From assembly GCF_017115025.1 (NCBI RefSeq), contig NZ_JABXKM010000086.1, positions 1 to 36,990 of the forward strand: 36,990 nt of DNA. The letters are read 5' to 3'. The notes under the pieces are model-generated. The model was not told the origin of the DNA and did not search any database. It saw only the letters and a list, made by a program, of their open reading frames with translations. Position 1 is the stretch's first letter; each line of letters begins with the position of its first letter. The stretch is from Nostoc sp. NOS(2021) (lineage in GTDB: Bacteria; Cyanobacteriota; Cyanobacteriia; Cyanobacteriales; Nostocaceae). The position numbers and the translations under genes were made by a program. Positions 6,714-14,535 of this stretch are shown piece after piece.

Positions 6714-9032
6714 TTACTGCTGGTGCTGTTTAATCTCTGCGATCGGTAATAGCAAAGTATCTTCTATTTGCTGTCGCACTTCACGGCTGACATAACAATC
6801 GCTATTTAGGCAATCTATCAGTAATTTATTGGCATCATAATACTGCTGAAGCAATTCCTTTTGCTCATTACTGAACTGCCAATCATGACCGATTTTACGA
6901 TATTGAATCATTACTTTTCTTAATTCTTCACACCAAGCCTTCCCATTAGCTAACCACCATTTCTGAGATTCTTGCCAGTCTTGTCTGCTTGGTAGTTGCT
7001 CTCGAAGTTTTTGCAGCAAATTCTTGAGTTCTGGGTCGAGGGATCGGTCGAGGGATCGGTCGAGAGATCGGTCGAGGGAGAGGTATCGGTAGAGGGAGAG
7101 GGAGAGATCGAGGGAGCGGGAGAGGTCGAGGGAGAGGGAGCGGGAGAGGGAGAGGTTGAGGGACAGGTCGAGGGACAGGTCGAGGGACAGGTCGAGGGAG
7201 AGGGAGAGGGAGCGGTCGAGGGAGCGGGAGAGGGAGAGGGAGCGGGAGAGGGAGAGGGAGAGGTATCGGGAGAGGGAGCGGGAGAGGGAGCGGGAGAGGG
7301 AGAGGTATAGGGCCCTAAGTGCTGCTGGTTTGTAAGAAAAATTAACGGAAAGAGATTTTTCTCTTACCCACAGAAGAAACTCCTGCAACTTCTGATCATC
7401 AGCAACCATAAAATCAATTTTGTCTTTGATCAACAGCAATAACCGATCTGTACTTGGAGACATCTCAACCGCCAGCAAAAAGACTTCCCGCCAGCGTTTC
7501 TCAGTAATATGGCTAACAAGATTTTGCAGCGCTTCCTCTGATGACTGTCTCACAACCACAAATTCTCTAGCTGTGAAATACTCATGAAATGTCAGGTGAG
7601 AAAATGAATAAATCCTTTTCGCTCTTGCGACAACTAGCCCATGATGATGCTCAATTGAACGCAAAACTTGCTCACTGTCAAGTTGCAATGCTTCTTCGTC
7701 AGTATTAGCATCAGGTAAATTGCGGATGTATTCTGTAATGTATTGCTCTGCTACTTTCTGCTTGAAAAAATAATCACCGCGCTCAAAGGTGGTCAACGCC
7801 ATTTTGCTGAGTAAATCTTCTTTGCGTTGGACTGAGAGCTTTTTGTAAATCTGATCGCGTTGAATTCCTCGCTTGGCATCCCATTTTTTCAATAACGCAT
7901 CCAGTCCTTCTTTATATAACTCAGAACGATTTGCAGGAAAATCGCCTGAGTCTTCAAATGCTAAACAAAGCAAGGTCAGCAGTAGCGGACTAGCGGCAAG
8001 TTGTTTGATGCGGTTATTTTCTTCCAGACGTTTAATAAAAGTCTCTGATTTTATAGCTTTATCCTTAAACCAGTTATTCACAAAGTTGGAAATTTGGTCA
8101 TCGTCAAAATCAGCAACTTCCACCTCTGTGAACTTCTCAAAGGTATACTCCCGTGCTGCAATCCGGCAGGTCATGACAAAGTGATTTTTTGGGAAACGGT
8201 CAGAAAACTCACGAATTTCGTTTAAGATGCGGTTACTATCCTCTTCTCTAACCTCATCCAAACCATCAAGTAAAACTAATGCCTTGCCATAAGTTATTAC
8301 ATCTCGAATAGAATAGATAGGATTTATAGGTTCTTCGGTGATATATTCTAGTAATCGGGGTTTGTTTGCAGCTTCCGCAAAGTTTTTGAGGGTGACAAAA
8401 ATCGGTACACGTTCAGCCTGAAACTCACCTTTAATACACTGAATTGCTAAATACTTCAAAAACGTGGTTTTGCCTGCACCTGGCTTTCCCAAAATCATTA
8501 GCTTGGAATACTTCTCAACCGCTTCCAATCCTGGCACTCGTTTTTCAGTAATTTTATTGAGTCCAAAGAGATCAAAATCCTGGCTCCTATACTGTTCTAA
8601 TAATTCATCAATTCCTAGCGGTTGTCGCCCAGTGATTTTTTCCAGGATATTAACGCTGGTGTAAATGTCATTCAACCCAATGGGTTTAGTCATATCCAGC
8701 ACTCGCATTGTGCCGCAGAGTTGTTGAATGATGGGTTTTATCTTTTCGCGTACCCCTTGCACGATCGCATCAATATCAATGCTGTTATCCTGATTTACCC
8801 CTAGTTCACTCGCTGGTTCAGTAACTACTTCTTCCCACTCTAAATCTAGCCTGTCGCAAATCTGGACAAAGAGATTCCGGTCAACAGGTTTACCTGTAAA
8901 GAACTTTCCGATCGGCTGTCGAGTTACTTCTAAATCTTCAGCTAATGCTTTTTGAGTAAAGGAACAGCGGATCAAAGCTCTTTTTGCTTTTTGGATACCT
9001 TCTGGAGAACAGGAAAGCGATCGCCCCGTCAT
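6714..9032 (-). CDS. HTH-NACHT STAND NTPase with Ser/Leu repeat tract
   Basis: 772 residues. An N-terminal helix-turn-helix-like segment (about 10-70, FTQKALAEDLEVTRQPIGKF) precedes a NACHT NTPase: Walker A GKPGAGKTT (182-190), Walker B ALVLLDGLDE (251-260), a sensor-like MTCR (287-290), and helical/winged-helix motifs including FSHLTFHEYFTARE (477-490). Residues 576-666 are an almost pure S/L/R/D repeat. A helical C-terminal domain follows (about 668-772, LPSRQDWQESQKWWLANG). NACHT proteins are signal-transducing ATPases, and several bacterial ones are reported as anti-phage factors. A defence role here is inference, supported by the TA-rich surroundings. The ATG at 9032 is the start that keeps the HTH whole. 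The gene is divergent from 9195. Confidence 0.9.
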   Translation of the reverse strand: MTGRSLSCSPEGIQKAKRALIRCSFTQKALAEDLEVTRQPIGKFFTGKPVDRNLFVQICDRLDLEWEEVVTEPASELGVNQDNSIDIDAIVQGVREKIKPIIQQLCGTMRVLDMTKPIGLNDIYTSVNILEKITGRQPLGIDELLEQYRSQDFDLFGLNKITEKRVPGLEAVEKYSKLMILGKPGAGKTTFLKYLAIQCIKGEFQAERVPIFVTLKNFAEAANKPRLLEYITEEPINPIYSIRDVITYGKALVLLDGLDEVREEDSNRILNEIREFSDRFPKNHFVMTCRIAAREYTFEKFTEVEVADFDDDQISNFVNNWFKDKAIKSETFIKRLEENNRIKQLAASPLLLTLLCLAFEDSGDFPANRSELYKEGLDALLKKWDAKRGIQRDQIYKKLSVQRKEDLLSKMALTTFERGDYFFKQKVAEQYITEYIRNLPDANTDEEALQLDSEQVLRSIEHHHGLVVARAKRIYSFSHLTFHEYFTAREFVVVRQSSEEALQNLVSHITEKRWREVFLLAVEMSPSTDRLLLLIKDKIDFMVADDQKLQEFLLWVREKSLSVNFSYKPAALRALYLSLSRSLSRSLSRYLSLSLSRSLSLSRSLDRSLSLSLDLSLDLSLDLSLNLSLSRSLSLDLSRSLDLSLSLYRYLSLDRSLDRSLDRSLDPELKNLLQKLREQLPSRQDWQESQKWWLANGKAWCEELRKVMIQYRKIGHDWQFSNEQKELLQQYYDANKLLIDCLNSDCYVSREVRQQIEDTLLLPIAEIKQHQQ
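7035..7307 (-). repeat. In-frame 12/6-nt repeat tract in NACHT gene
   Basis: About 273 bases of strictly purine-rich (plus strand) hexamer and 12-mer repeats, such as gtcgagggatcg in near-perfect series at 7034-7081 and gtcgagggacag at about 7166-7201, plus gagagggagcgg variants. The tract encodes alternating Ser-Leu with Arg, Asp, Asn or Tyr between (SLSR, SLDR, SLDL units). It has no stop and keeps frame with the conserved flanks. The repetition invites slippage in 6- or 12-nt steps, which would change length without breaking frame. Confidence 0.95.
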
Positions 9033-9114
9033 AAGCTAACCACTACACTTTTGCTGATTCTAACTGGCAATTTCGCAATTCATCCTCATCGCATACACAA
9101 CTCACTCATATCGC

Positions 9115-9132
9115 AAGCTTGTATTTAAGCTT
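9115..9132. promoter_or_regulatory. AAGCTT dyad between divergent genes
   Basis: Two AAGCTT palindromes 6 bases apart (9115-9120 and 9127-9132) lie in the 162-bp divergent region between the HTH-NACHT gene and the small membrane protein. This is a plausible operator for an HTH protein, but only position and symmetry support it. Confidence 0.25.
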
Positions 9133-9194
9133 ACAACAAACACTCGCCTGTAAAGCTAGGGATGTAGTGATTCAAACGATTTGGGAGTGGATCA

Positions 9195-9383
9195 ATGTTA
9201 TCCAAGAAATTTCCTTCAAGAGATGAAGTGCTGGCTGTTGTAACGCTGATTATGGTGATTGGTTCTCTCACTCTTGCAGTTATCGACGACAAGAGTCGCC
9301 CTCAATTTCTAGATTTAACAAAATTTGCTGTCGGTACATATATTGGATTGTTGATACCTCGGTCAAGGTCAAGCGATGTCTAG
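9195..9383 (+). CDS. Small membrane protein, unknown function
   Basis: 62 residues with a charged N terminus (MLSKKFPSRDEV), one clear transmembrane helix (about 13-30, LAVVTLIMVIGSLTLAVI), a short polar link and a second weaker hydrophobic stretch (about 42-55, LTKFAVGTYIGLLI). GGGAGTGG lies just upstream of the ATG as a ribosome-binding site. The stop codon TAG (9381-9383) lies inside a 21-nt small dispersed repeat. Without that insert the frame would read through GAT-CGC-AAC to a TAG two codons later, so the protein is barely changed. It is divergent from the NACHT gene, and a functional link is possible but unproven. Confidence 0.6.
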   Translation: MLSKKFPSRDEVLAVVTLIMVIGSLTLAVIDDKSRPQFLDLTKFAVGTYIGLLIPRSRSSDV

Positions 9384-9401
9384 GACGGGCTACGCGATCG
9401 C
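9373..9401 (+). repeat. 21-nt small dispersed repeat inside a HIP1 site
   Basis: GCGAT (9373-9377), a 21-nt insert (9378-9398) and CGC (9399-9401): removing the insert restores GCGATCGC. The insert aligns with the one at 22675-22695 (gtctacgacgggctac type), differing at a few bases. Confidence 0.75.
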
Positions 9402-9459
9402 AACTAGCCAAACTAAAATTATGTCTTGGCGACTAGAAGTTGGACAACCATACAAAGGA

Positions 9460-9489
9460 AACCCGCGCTGGCGGGTTTTAATTTTTTAG
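9460..9489 (+). terminator. Rho-independent terminator
   Basis: AACCCGC (9460-9466), a 4-base loop and GCGGGTT (9471-9477) are followed by TTAATTTTTT. A strong stem with a T-run; it is the likely end of transcripts from the 9195 gene. Confidence 0.8.
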
Positions 9490-9832
9490 AATTATCCACA
9501 AAAAGCAATCAGCTAAGAGAATTCCCGCTAGTCTGCTTTTGGAAAGTAGAGAACTTTGGAGAATTCAAGCAAAAATAATTTCCCACAACTCTTATTTTCA
9601 TATTTTCCTCTCAGACAACGGGAGAAATAACCAGAAGCCTCCACGGGAGTTTCATTTTTCTCCGAAGATAGCAAAACTTATTCATGCAATAAGAAAAATT
9701 CACTCAGATAATTGTAAATTTTTGTAAAATTGATGTCTTCAAGACTGGAAACCTGATATCTAGATAGCTAAACTAACAAACAGTGCATCTGTACTGTTAA
9801 TTATTAAAAGTAGATGTGGCGCTATAGCCTGA
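9490..9832. other. Intergenic stretch before sbcC
   Basis: About 340 bases, AT-rich, without a convincing gene. A 62-codon frame from a TTG at 9539 has no ribosome-binding site or recognisable content. The promoter of sbcC probably lies in the right part, but I could not pick -10/-35 boxes with confidence. Confidence 0.5.
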
Positions 9833-12800
9833 ATGATCCCAGTACAACTTATCCTCAAAAACTTTCTTAGTTACCGTGATGCAACTTTAGATTTTGGCGG
9901 TTTGCATACGGCTTGTATTTGTGGTTCCAATGGTGCGGGTAAATCTTCTCTTCTGGAAGCAATCACTTGGGCAATTTGGGGTGAAAGCCGCGCCACTGTT
10001 GAAGATGATGTCATCTATTCTGGCGCGAAAGAAGTTCGGGTTGATTTTACTTTCCAAAGTAACCAGCAAAAATATCGGGTGATTCGTACCCGAATTCGGG
10101 GAGGTACTAGCGTCCTCGAATTTCAAATAGAAATACCATCTGGGTTTCGCTCACTCACTGGCAAAGGGGTAAGAGCGACACAGGATTTGATTTTAGAACA
10201 CATTAAGCTCGATTATGATACTTTTATTAATTCTGCCTACTTACGTCAAGGTCGTGCAGATGAATTCATGCTCAAGCGCCCCACGGAACGCAAAGAAATT
10301 TTAGCGGAGTTGTTGAAACTCAATCAGTATGATGATTTGGAAGAACGGGCAAAGGAATCTTCTCGTCAGTTCAAAGCACAGACAATAGAGCTAGAGCGTT
10401 CTTTGGAGTCGATAAAAACTCAGCTGCAACAACGCCAGACAACCGAAGCGCAAAGAGTGGAGTTAGAAGCAGAACTCAACCAACTGCAACAGGTACAAGC
10501 TTTTGATAATATTCAATTACAAAGTTTGCAAGTTGTCCAGCACCAGCGCCAAAATTGGGAACAACAACTCAGCTTTGTGAAGCAGCAATACCAAAATCTT
10601 ACCCAAGATTGCGATCGCCTCCAACAAGAAGAATCAGCTATTGGCTCTCAGCTATCAGATTTAGAAAAAATATTACATCAAGAAGCTGAGATTAAAGCTG
10701 GATACGCCCAATATCAAAGTCTACAATCTCAAGAAGAAGCTTTTGCTGTCAAATTTGAAGAATACACCCGCGCTCAACAGAATCGTCAACAAAAGCAACA
10801 ACAGCTTACCAAACAAATTCACGAAATCGAACGGCAATTGCAACAAGCCCAAGCCCAAATCGAAGCTTTACAGCAACAAGAGCGAGACATTCAGCAAACT
10901 CTCACCAAGTCGGGTGAAGTAGAAGCGGCTTTGTCACAACTAGCCGCAGCCCGTCACCATGTTGCTCGCTTAGATCAATTGCAAATGCAAGTTACTCCCT
11001 TGTTGCAACAACGAGCAACTTTACAAAGCCAACTCGATCGCACTCACGCTGGTTTAGTAGCGCGACTCGAACAACTCCAAAGTACTGAGAACCAATTGCA
11101 ACGCCAGCAGCGACGACAACCGCAACTACAACAAGCGGTGATGGATGTGGGAATCCAGATTGAGGAACTGGAGAAAAAGCGGGTTTATCTGCAACGAGTC
11201 CAAGAAAAAGGGCAAGAAAGGCGGCACTTTATCGAACGTCTACAAGCTCATCAACGGGATTATCAAAAACAGCTGGGAGAATTAGAGCAAAAATTGCAAA
11301 TGCTCCAAAATCCTGAAGCACTTTGTCCATTATGTGAGCGTCCTTTAGACGAACATCACTGGAGTCGGGTGGTGGAAAAAACCCAGACTGAATTAGAGGA
11401 TACTCAAGGGCAGTCTTGGGTACTGCGGGAACAATTGGCTGTGTCAGACAAAGAAATTCAGACACTCAGGCAGGAATATCGGGAAATTTCCCAACAGTTG
11501 GCGAGTTATGATGGTTTACGCGAACAACGGGGACAGTTGGCAGCACAGTTAGAAGCTACAACTGATGTCCAACAACAGTTACAACAAATTGCCGCCGAAA
11601 AACAGCATTTAGAGCGATCGCTCCAAGGTGGTGATTACGCTCCCGATAAACAAGCCGAACTGCGGCAGCTAGACCAATATCTGCAACAAGCTAATTATAA
11701 TGAACAAGATCACGCCCTCGCCCGGAGCGAAGTTGAGCGGTGGCGATGGGCAGAAATTAAACAAGGGCAGATTAAAGATGCTAATAAGCGACAAGCGCAA
11801 CTATTAGCCCGAAAACCAGAACTACAATCCCAAATTGCCCAATTACAAGCCAGAATCCAACAGGATCAGACTGATTCTGAATGTGCTAAACAAATCGCGG
11901 CTCTTGAACGTCACATTGCCGAAATTGGTTACAGTTCTGAGCAACACAACAACCTCCGCATAGCTGTAAAGAAAGCTCAATCTTGGCATTTGCGGTATCA
12001 ACAACTGCTGTCAGCCCAGCAGCAGTATCCGCAACTCCAGACGAGATTGCAAGAGTTGGAGGAGTCTAGAAGCGCCAGATTAACGGAGCGGCAAAAACTC
12101 TCTGGACAAATCGAAAGCATTATCCAGCAACTACAAGCCACAGCTAACCCATCTGCTCAAATTCAAGCTCTAGAGCAGCAGCTAGTAATACGCAGACGGC
12201 AACTCGATGAGCAAATAGCCAAGTTGGGGCGTTTAGAACAGCTGGCGCATCAACTGGAAACGCTGCAAATTCAGTATGATCAACAGCAACAGCAACTACA
12301 ATCTTGCAAGCAGGAATATCGTGTTTATCAGGAATTAGCGCAAGCTTTTGGTAAAAACGGTATCCAAGCACTGATGATTGAGAATGTGTTGCCCCAACTG
12401 GAAGCCGAGACTAATCAACTACTTTCGCGGCTGAGTGGGAATCAGTTTCATGTACAATTTATTACTCAGAAAGCTGGACGCAGTGCGAAATCAACCAAGA
12501 AAAATGCCAAGCTGATAGATACTTTGGATATTTTAATCGCCGATTCTAGAGGAACGCGATCTTATGAAACTTACTCAGGTGGGGAAGCCTTTAGAATTAA
12601 CTTTGCCATCCGTTTAGCCCTGGCGAAATTATTAGCGCAACGGGCGGGGGCGGCGTTGCAATTGTTGATTGTGGATGAAGGTTTTGGTACACAGGATGCT
12701 GAAGGATGCGATCGCTTGATTGCCGCGATTAATGCGATCTCCTCCGATTTTGCCTGCATCCTCACTGTCACCCACATGCCCCACCTCAAAGAAGCTTTCC

Positions 12801-12859
12801 AAGCCCGGATTGAAGTGAATAAAACTCAGGAAGGTTCGCAGTTGAGTTTGTCAATTTAA
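9833..12859 (+). CDS. sbcC: Exonuclease subunit SbcC (Rad50-like ATPase)
   Basis: 1008 residues, the usual SbcC length. With SbcD this SMC-like ATPase forms a nuclease that opens DNA hairpins and trims double-strand ends. Walker A GSNGAGKSS is at residues 31-39 and the N-terminal LRQGRADEF box follows. Two long Gln-rich coiled coils (about 170-480 and 520-830) flank the zinc hook CPLC (C498, C501). The ABC signature YSGGEAFRINFAIRLALAK and Walker B LLIVDEGFG lie at the C terminus. sbcD is not adjacent, as is common in cyanobacteria. The stop overlaps the convergent peptidoglycan-binding gene by 4 bp, so there is no room for a terminator between them. Confidence 0.95.
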   Translation: MIPVQLILKNFLSYRDATLDFGGLHTACICGSNGAGKSSLLEAITWAIWGESRATVEDDVIYSGAKEVRVDFTFQSNQQKYRVIRTRIRGGTSVLEFQIEIPSGFRSLTGKGVRATQDLILEHIKLDYDTFINSAYLRQGRADEFMLKRPTERKEILAELLKLNQYDDLEERAKESSRQFKAQTIELERSLESIKTQLQQRQTTEAQRVELEAELNQLQQVQAFDNIQLQSLQVVQHQRQNWEQQLSFVKQQYQNLTQDCDRLQQEESAIGSQLSDLEKILHQEAEIKAGYAQYQSLQSQEEAFAVKFEEYTRAQQNRQQKQQQLTKQIHEIERQLQQAQAQIEALQQQERDIQQTLTKSGEVEAALSQLAAARHHVARLDQLQMQVTPLLQQRATLQSQLDRTHAGLVARLEQLQSTENQLQRQQRRQPQLQQAVMDVGIQIEELEKKRVYLQRVQEKGQERRHFIERLQAHQRDYQKQLGELEQKLQMLQNPEALCPLCERPLDEHHWSRVVEKTQTELEDTQGQSWVLREQLAVSDKEIQTLRQEYREISQQLASYDGLREQRGQLAAQLEATTDVQQQLQQIAAEKQHLERSLQGGDYAPDKQAELRQLDQYLQQANYNEQDHALARSEVERWRWAEIKQGQIKDANKRQAQLLARKPELQSQIAQLQARIQQDQTDSECAKQIAALERHIAEIGYSSEQHNNLRIAVKKAQSWHLRYQQLLSAQQQYPQLQTRLQELEESRSARLTERQKLSGQIESIIQQLQATANPSAQIQALEQQLVIRRRQLDEQIAKLGRLEQLAHQLETLQIQYDQQQQQLQSCKQEYRVYQELAQAFGKNGIQALMIENVLPQLEAETNQLLSRLSGNQFHVQFITQKAGRSAKSTKKNAKLIDTLDILIADSRGTRSYETYSGGEAFRINFAIRLALAKLLAQRAGAALQLLIVDEGFGTQDAEGCDRLIAAINAISSDFACILTVTHMPHLKEAFQARIEVNKTQEGSQLSLSI

Positions 12860-14259
12860 TTGTATTTTACCCGTGCATCAAGACCTAATGAGCGGAGCTT
12901 TTTTGATAGCGTTTCTGCTTGGGTGCGATCGCTAAATGCTCCAGCATTCACATAATCCCCTAGATTAGATTGCTCGGTGACAGCATTGGGTATATATTGT
13001 TGCACTTTACTCAAAGTATCATTATTGGAAATTGGTACTATTACTCTGTAGGGATTATTAGCAACTAATGTGTTGCCATTGGTAACAGGTACTACATAGT
13101 CATTAGGAGGAGGTAATACATAACCATTAGTCTCAGCAGAATTGCTTACAGTAGAGCTATTCAACCCTAATGCTTGCCAAGTTTGCCAATCTACATTTCC
13201 AGTAGAATTCAGTCGAGAAGATTGCTGGAATGCAATCACAGATTGTCTGGTGTAATCATTGAAAAGGCCATCAGGATTGGTATTAGAGAAACCCAACTGT
13301 GACAAACGCTCTTGAACTAATCTGACATTTTCTCCCTGATCGCCTACAGTCAGATAATTTCTGCCTGCTGGTTGAGTAGTATATCCAACCGTGGAGGCTC
13401 TACGGACTGACTCCAAGAGTTGGGCATTGGCGATGCCATCAACAGGTAAGCGATAATTTCGCTGGAATTGGATCACAGCTTCTCTGGTCATTGCGCCAAT
13501 CTTCCCAGTGGGATTAGTCTTAAAATAACCTAACTGCCGCAAATGCACTTGTAGTTCTCTCACTTGTTGAGTCGAGAGACTCGATCTGCCTGGAGTCGCC
13601 GAGGAACCCAGTAGTTTGTTCCAAGTTTGTCGATTCACAATCCCATTAGCAGGTATGCGATAATTTCGCTGGAATGCAATTACAGCATCTTTGGTCATTG
13701 GGCCAAAATTTCCAGTGGGATTAGCATTCAAGTAGCCTAACTGCCGGAGACGCTGTTGCAACCTTGTCACAGATGCACCAGTTTTGCCTTGAGAGAGAAC
13801 AGGATATTGACCACTTGGCGAACGCAATCCGCCACTGGTATTCCTGCTAAAAGTTTTACTCTGACATACTCGTTGCAAGGCTTGTTGAGTACTAGCACCC
13901 ACAACTCCATCAGCAGGTATTCTATTGGCTTGCTGGAATTTGATCACAGCGTTTTGAGTCAAGCTAGCAAACTTGCCACTCACCGGGCCGTTAAAGTAGC
14001 CTAATTTTTTTAAACACCTCTGGCTACTGGTAACTTCAGGCCCCTTACTTCCGATTTTCTGAAGTGCTAAAGCTTGCCCAGCTATACTCAGAAGCCCCAA
14101 AGTCAGTGCCACAGACAAAAGACGCATTGCCGCAGCGCTAGATAACTTTTTCCAATTCAAAAATTTGAAATTAGCTACGGCAGGAACAACCTTGACACTT
14201 TCGGATGCCTCGTAGACTGAGGCAAGCTTGGTTAAATAGCTATCTACCCCTGTTTTCAC
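12856..14259 (-). CDS. Membrane-anchored peptidoglycan-binding protein, four PGB repeats plus SPOR-like end
   Basis: 467 residues. A short cytoplasmic start and a membrane segment (about 41-66, AAAMRLLSVALTLGLLSIAGQ) are followed by four peptidoglycan_binding_1 repeats (about 70-130, 155-218, 228-290 and 305-368). Each has the pattern G-x-V-xx-LQ-xx-L-xx-LGY...T-x-AV-x-FQ...G-x-xx-xxT. A proline/asparagine-rich linker leads to a SPOR-like end (DYVNAGAFSDRTQAETLSKK, about 435-454). The protein probably sits in the periplasm, binding glycan or stem peptides. No catalytic domain is present, so it would be a structural or recruiting factor. The last two codons overlap sbcC on the other strand. 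Confidence 0.85.
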   Translation of the reverse strand: MKTGVDSYLTKLASVYEASESVKVVPAVANFKFLNWKKLSSAAAMRLLSVALTLGLLSIAGQALALQKIGSKGPEVTSSQRCLKKLGYFNGPVSGKFASLTQNAVIKFQQANRIPADGVVGASTQQALQRVCQSKTFSRNTSGGLRSPSGQYPVLSQGKTGASVTRLQQRLRQLGYLNANPTGNFGPMTKDAVIAFQRNYRIPANGIVNRQTWNKLLGSSATPGRSSLSTQQVRELQVHLRQLGYFKTNPTGKIGAMTREAVIQFQRNYRLPVDGIANAQLLESVRRASTVGYTTQPAGRNYLTVGDQGENVRLVQERLSQLGFSNTNPDGLFNDYTRQSVIAFQQSSRLNSTGNVDWQTWQALGLNSSTVSNSAETNGYVLPPPNDYVVPVTNGNTLVANNPYRVIVPISNNDTLSKVQQYIPNAVTEQSNLGDYVNAGAFSDRTQAETLSKKLRSLGLDARVKYN

Positions 14260-14424
14260 TTGCTTTTTTCAAGTTATGGCTACACAGAATTATACCAGTT
14301 TCTCTGTGTTATGTTTGTTTTTTGTATGATTCTTTATAAGTAATTTTCCCAAGCTGATAGTAATTGAGTCACCATAATTCTAGGACTTACGCAAAAATCG
14401 CCAAAAAGCTTAATTTATCGAACC

Positions 14425-14470
14425 GCCATCTCTACGAGACGCTCCGCGTTCACGTAGAGTGTGCGTAACT
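14425..14470. repeat. Dispersed-repeat hairpin remnant
   Basis: CTCTACG (14430-14436) and CGTAGAG (14453-14459) pair around a gacgctccgcgttca loop, then gtgtgcg follows. It belongs to the tctcgtagagaagg-type small repeats seen at 34-35 kb, here in a diverged form between two divergent genes. Confidence 0.5.
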
Positions 14471-14515
14471 AAGAGGGGCGATCGCATGGGAATACTTTAT
14501 ATATAGTAATTGCAA

Positions 14516-14535
14516 CAAATAAGACTCCTATAGTA
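14516..14535. repeat. Left copy of bipartite repeat at kinase start
   Basis: CAAATA-N4-TCCTATAGTA, overlapping the A of the kinase ATG. The reverse complement occurs at 15901-15920 just past the kinase stop (16 of 20 positions match, with all differences in the 4-base spacer). A third copy is at 1948-1967. Confidence 0.6.

Noticed and set aside
6996-7310. Plus-strand 104-codon frame of Glu/Gly/Val repeats opposite the NACHT tract
   Set aside because: It is the complementary reading of the 12-nt repeat DNA. There is no start signal, no conservation outside the repeat, and the opposite frame holds a clear NACHT gene.
9539-9727. 62-codon frame before sbcC
   Set aside because: TTG start, no ribosome-binding site, low-complexity AT-rich content, no recognisable motif.
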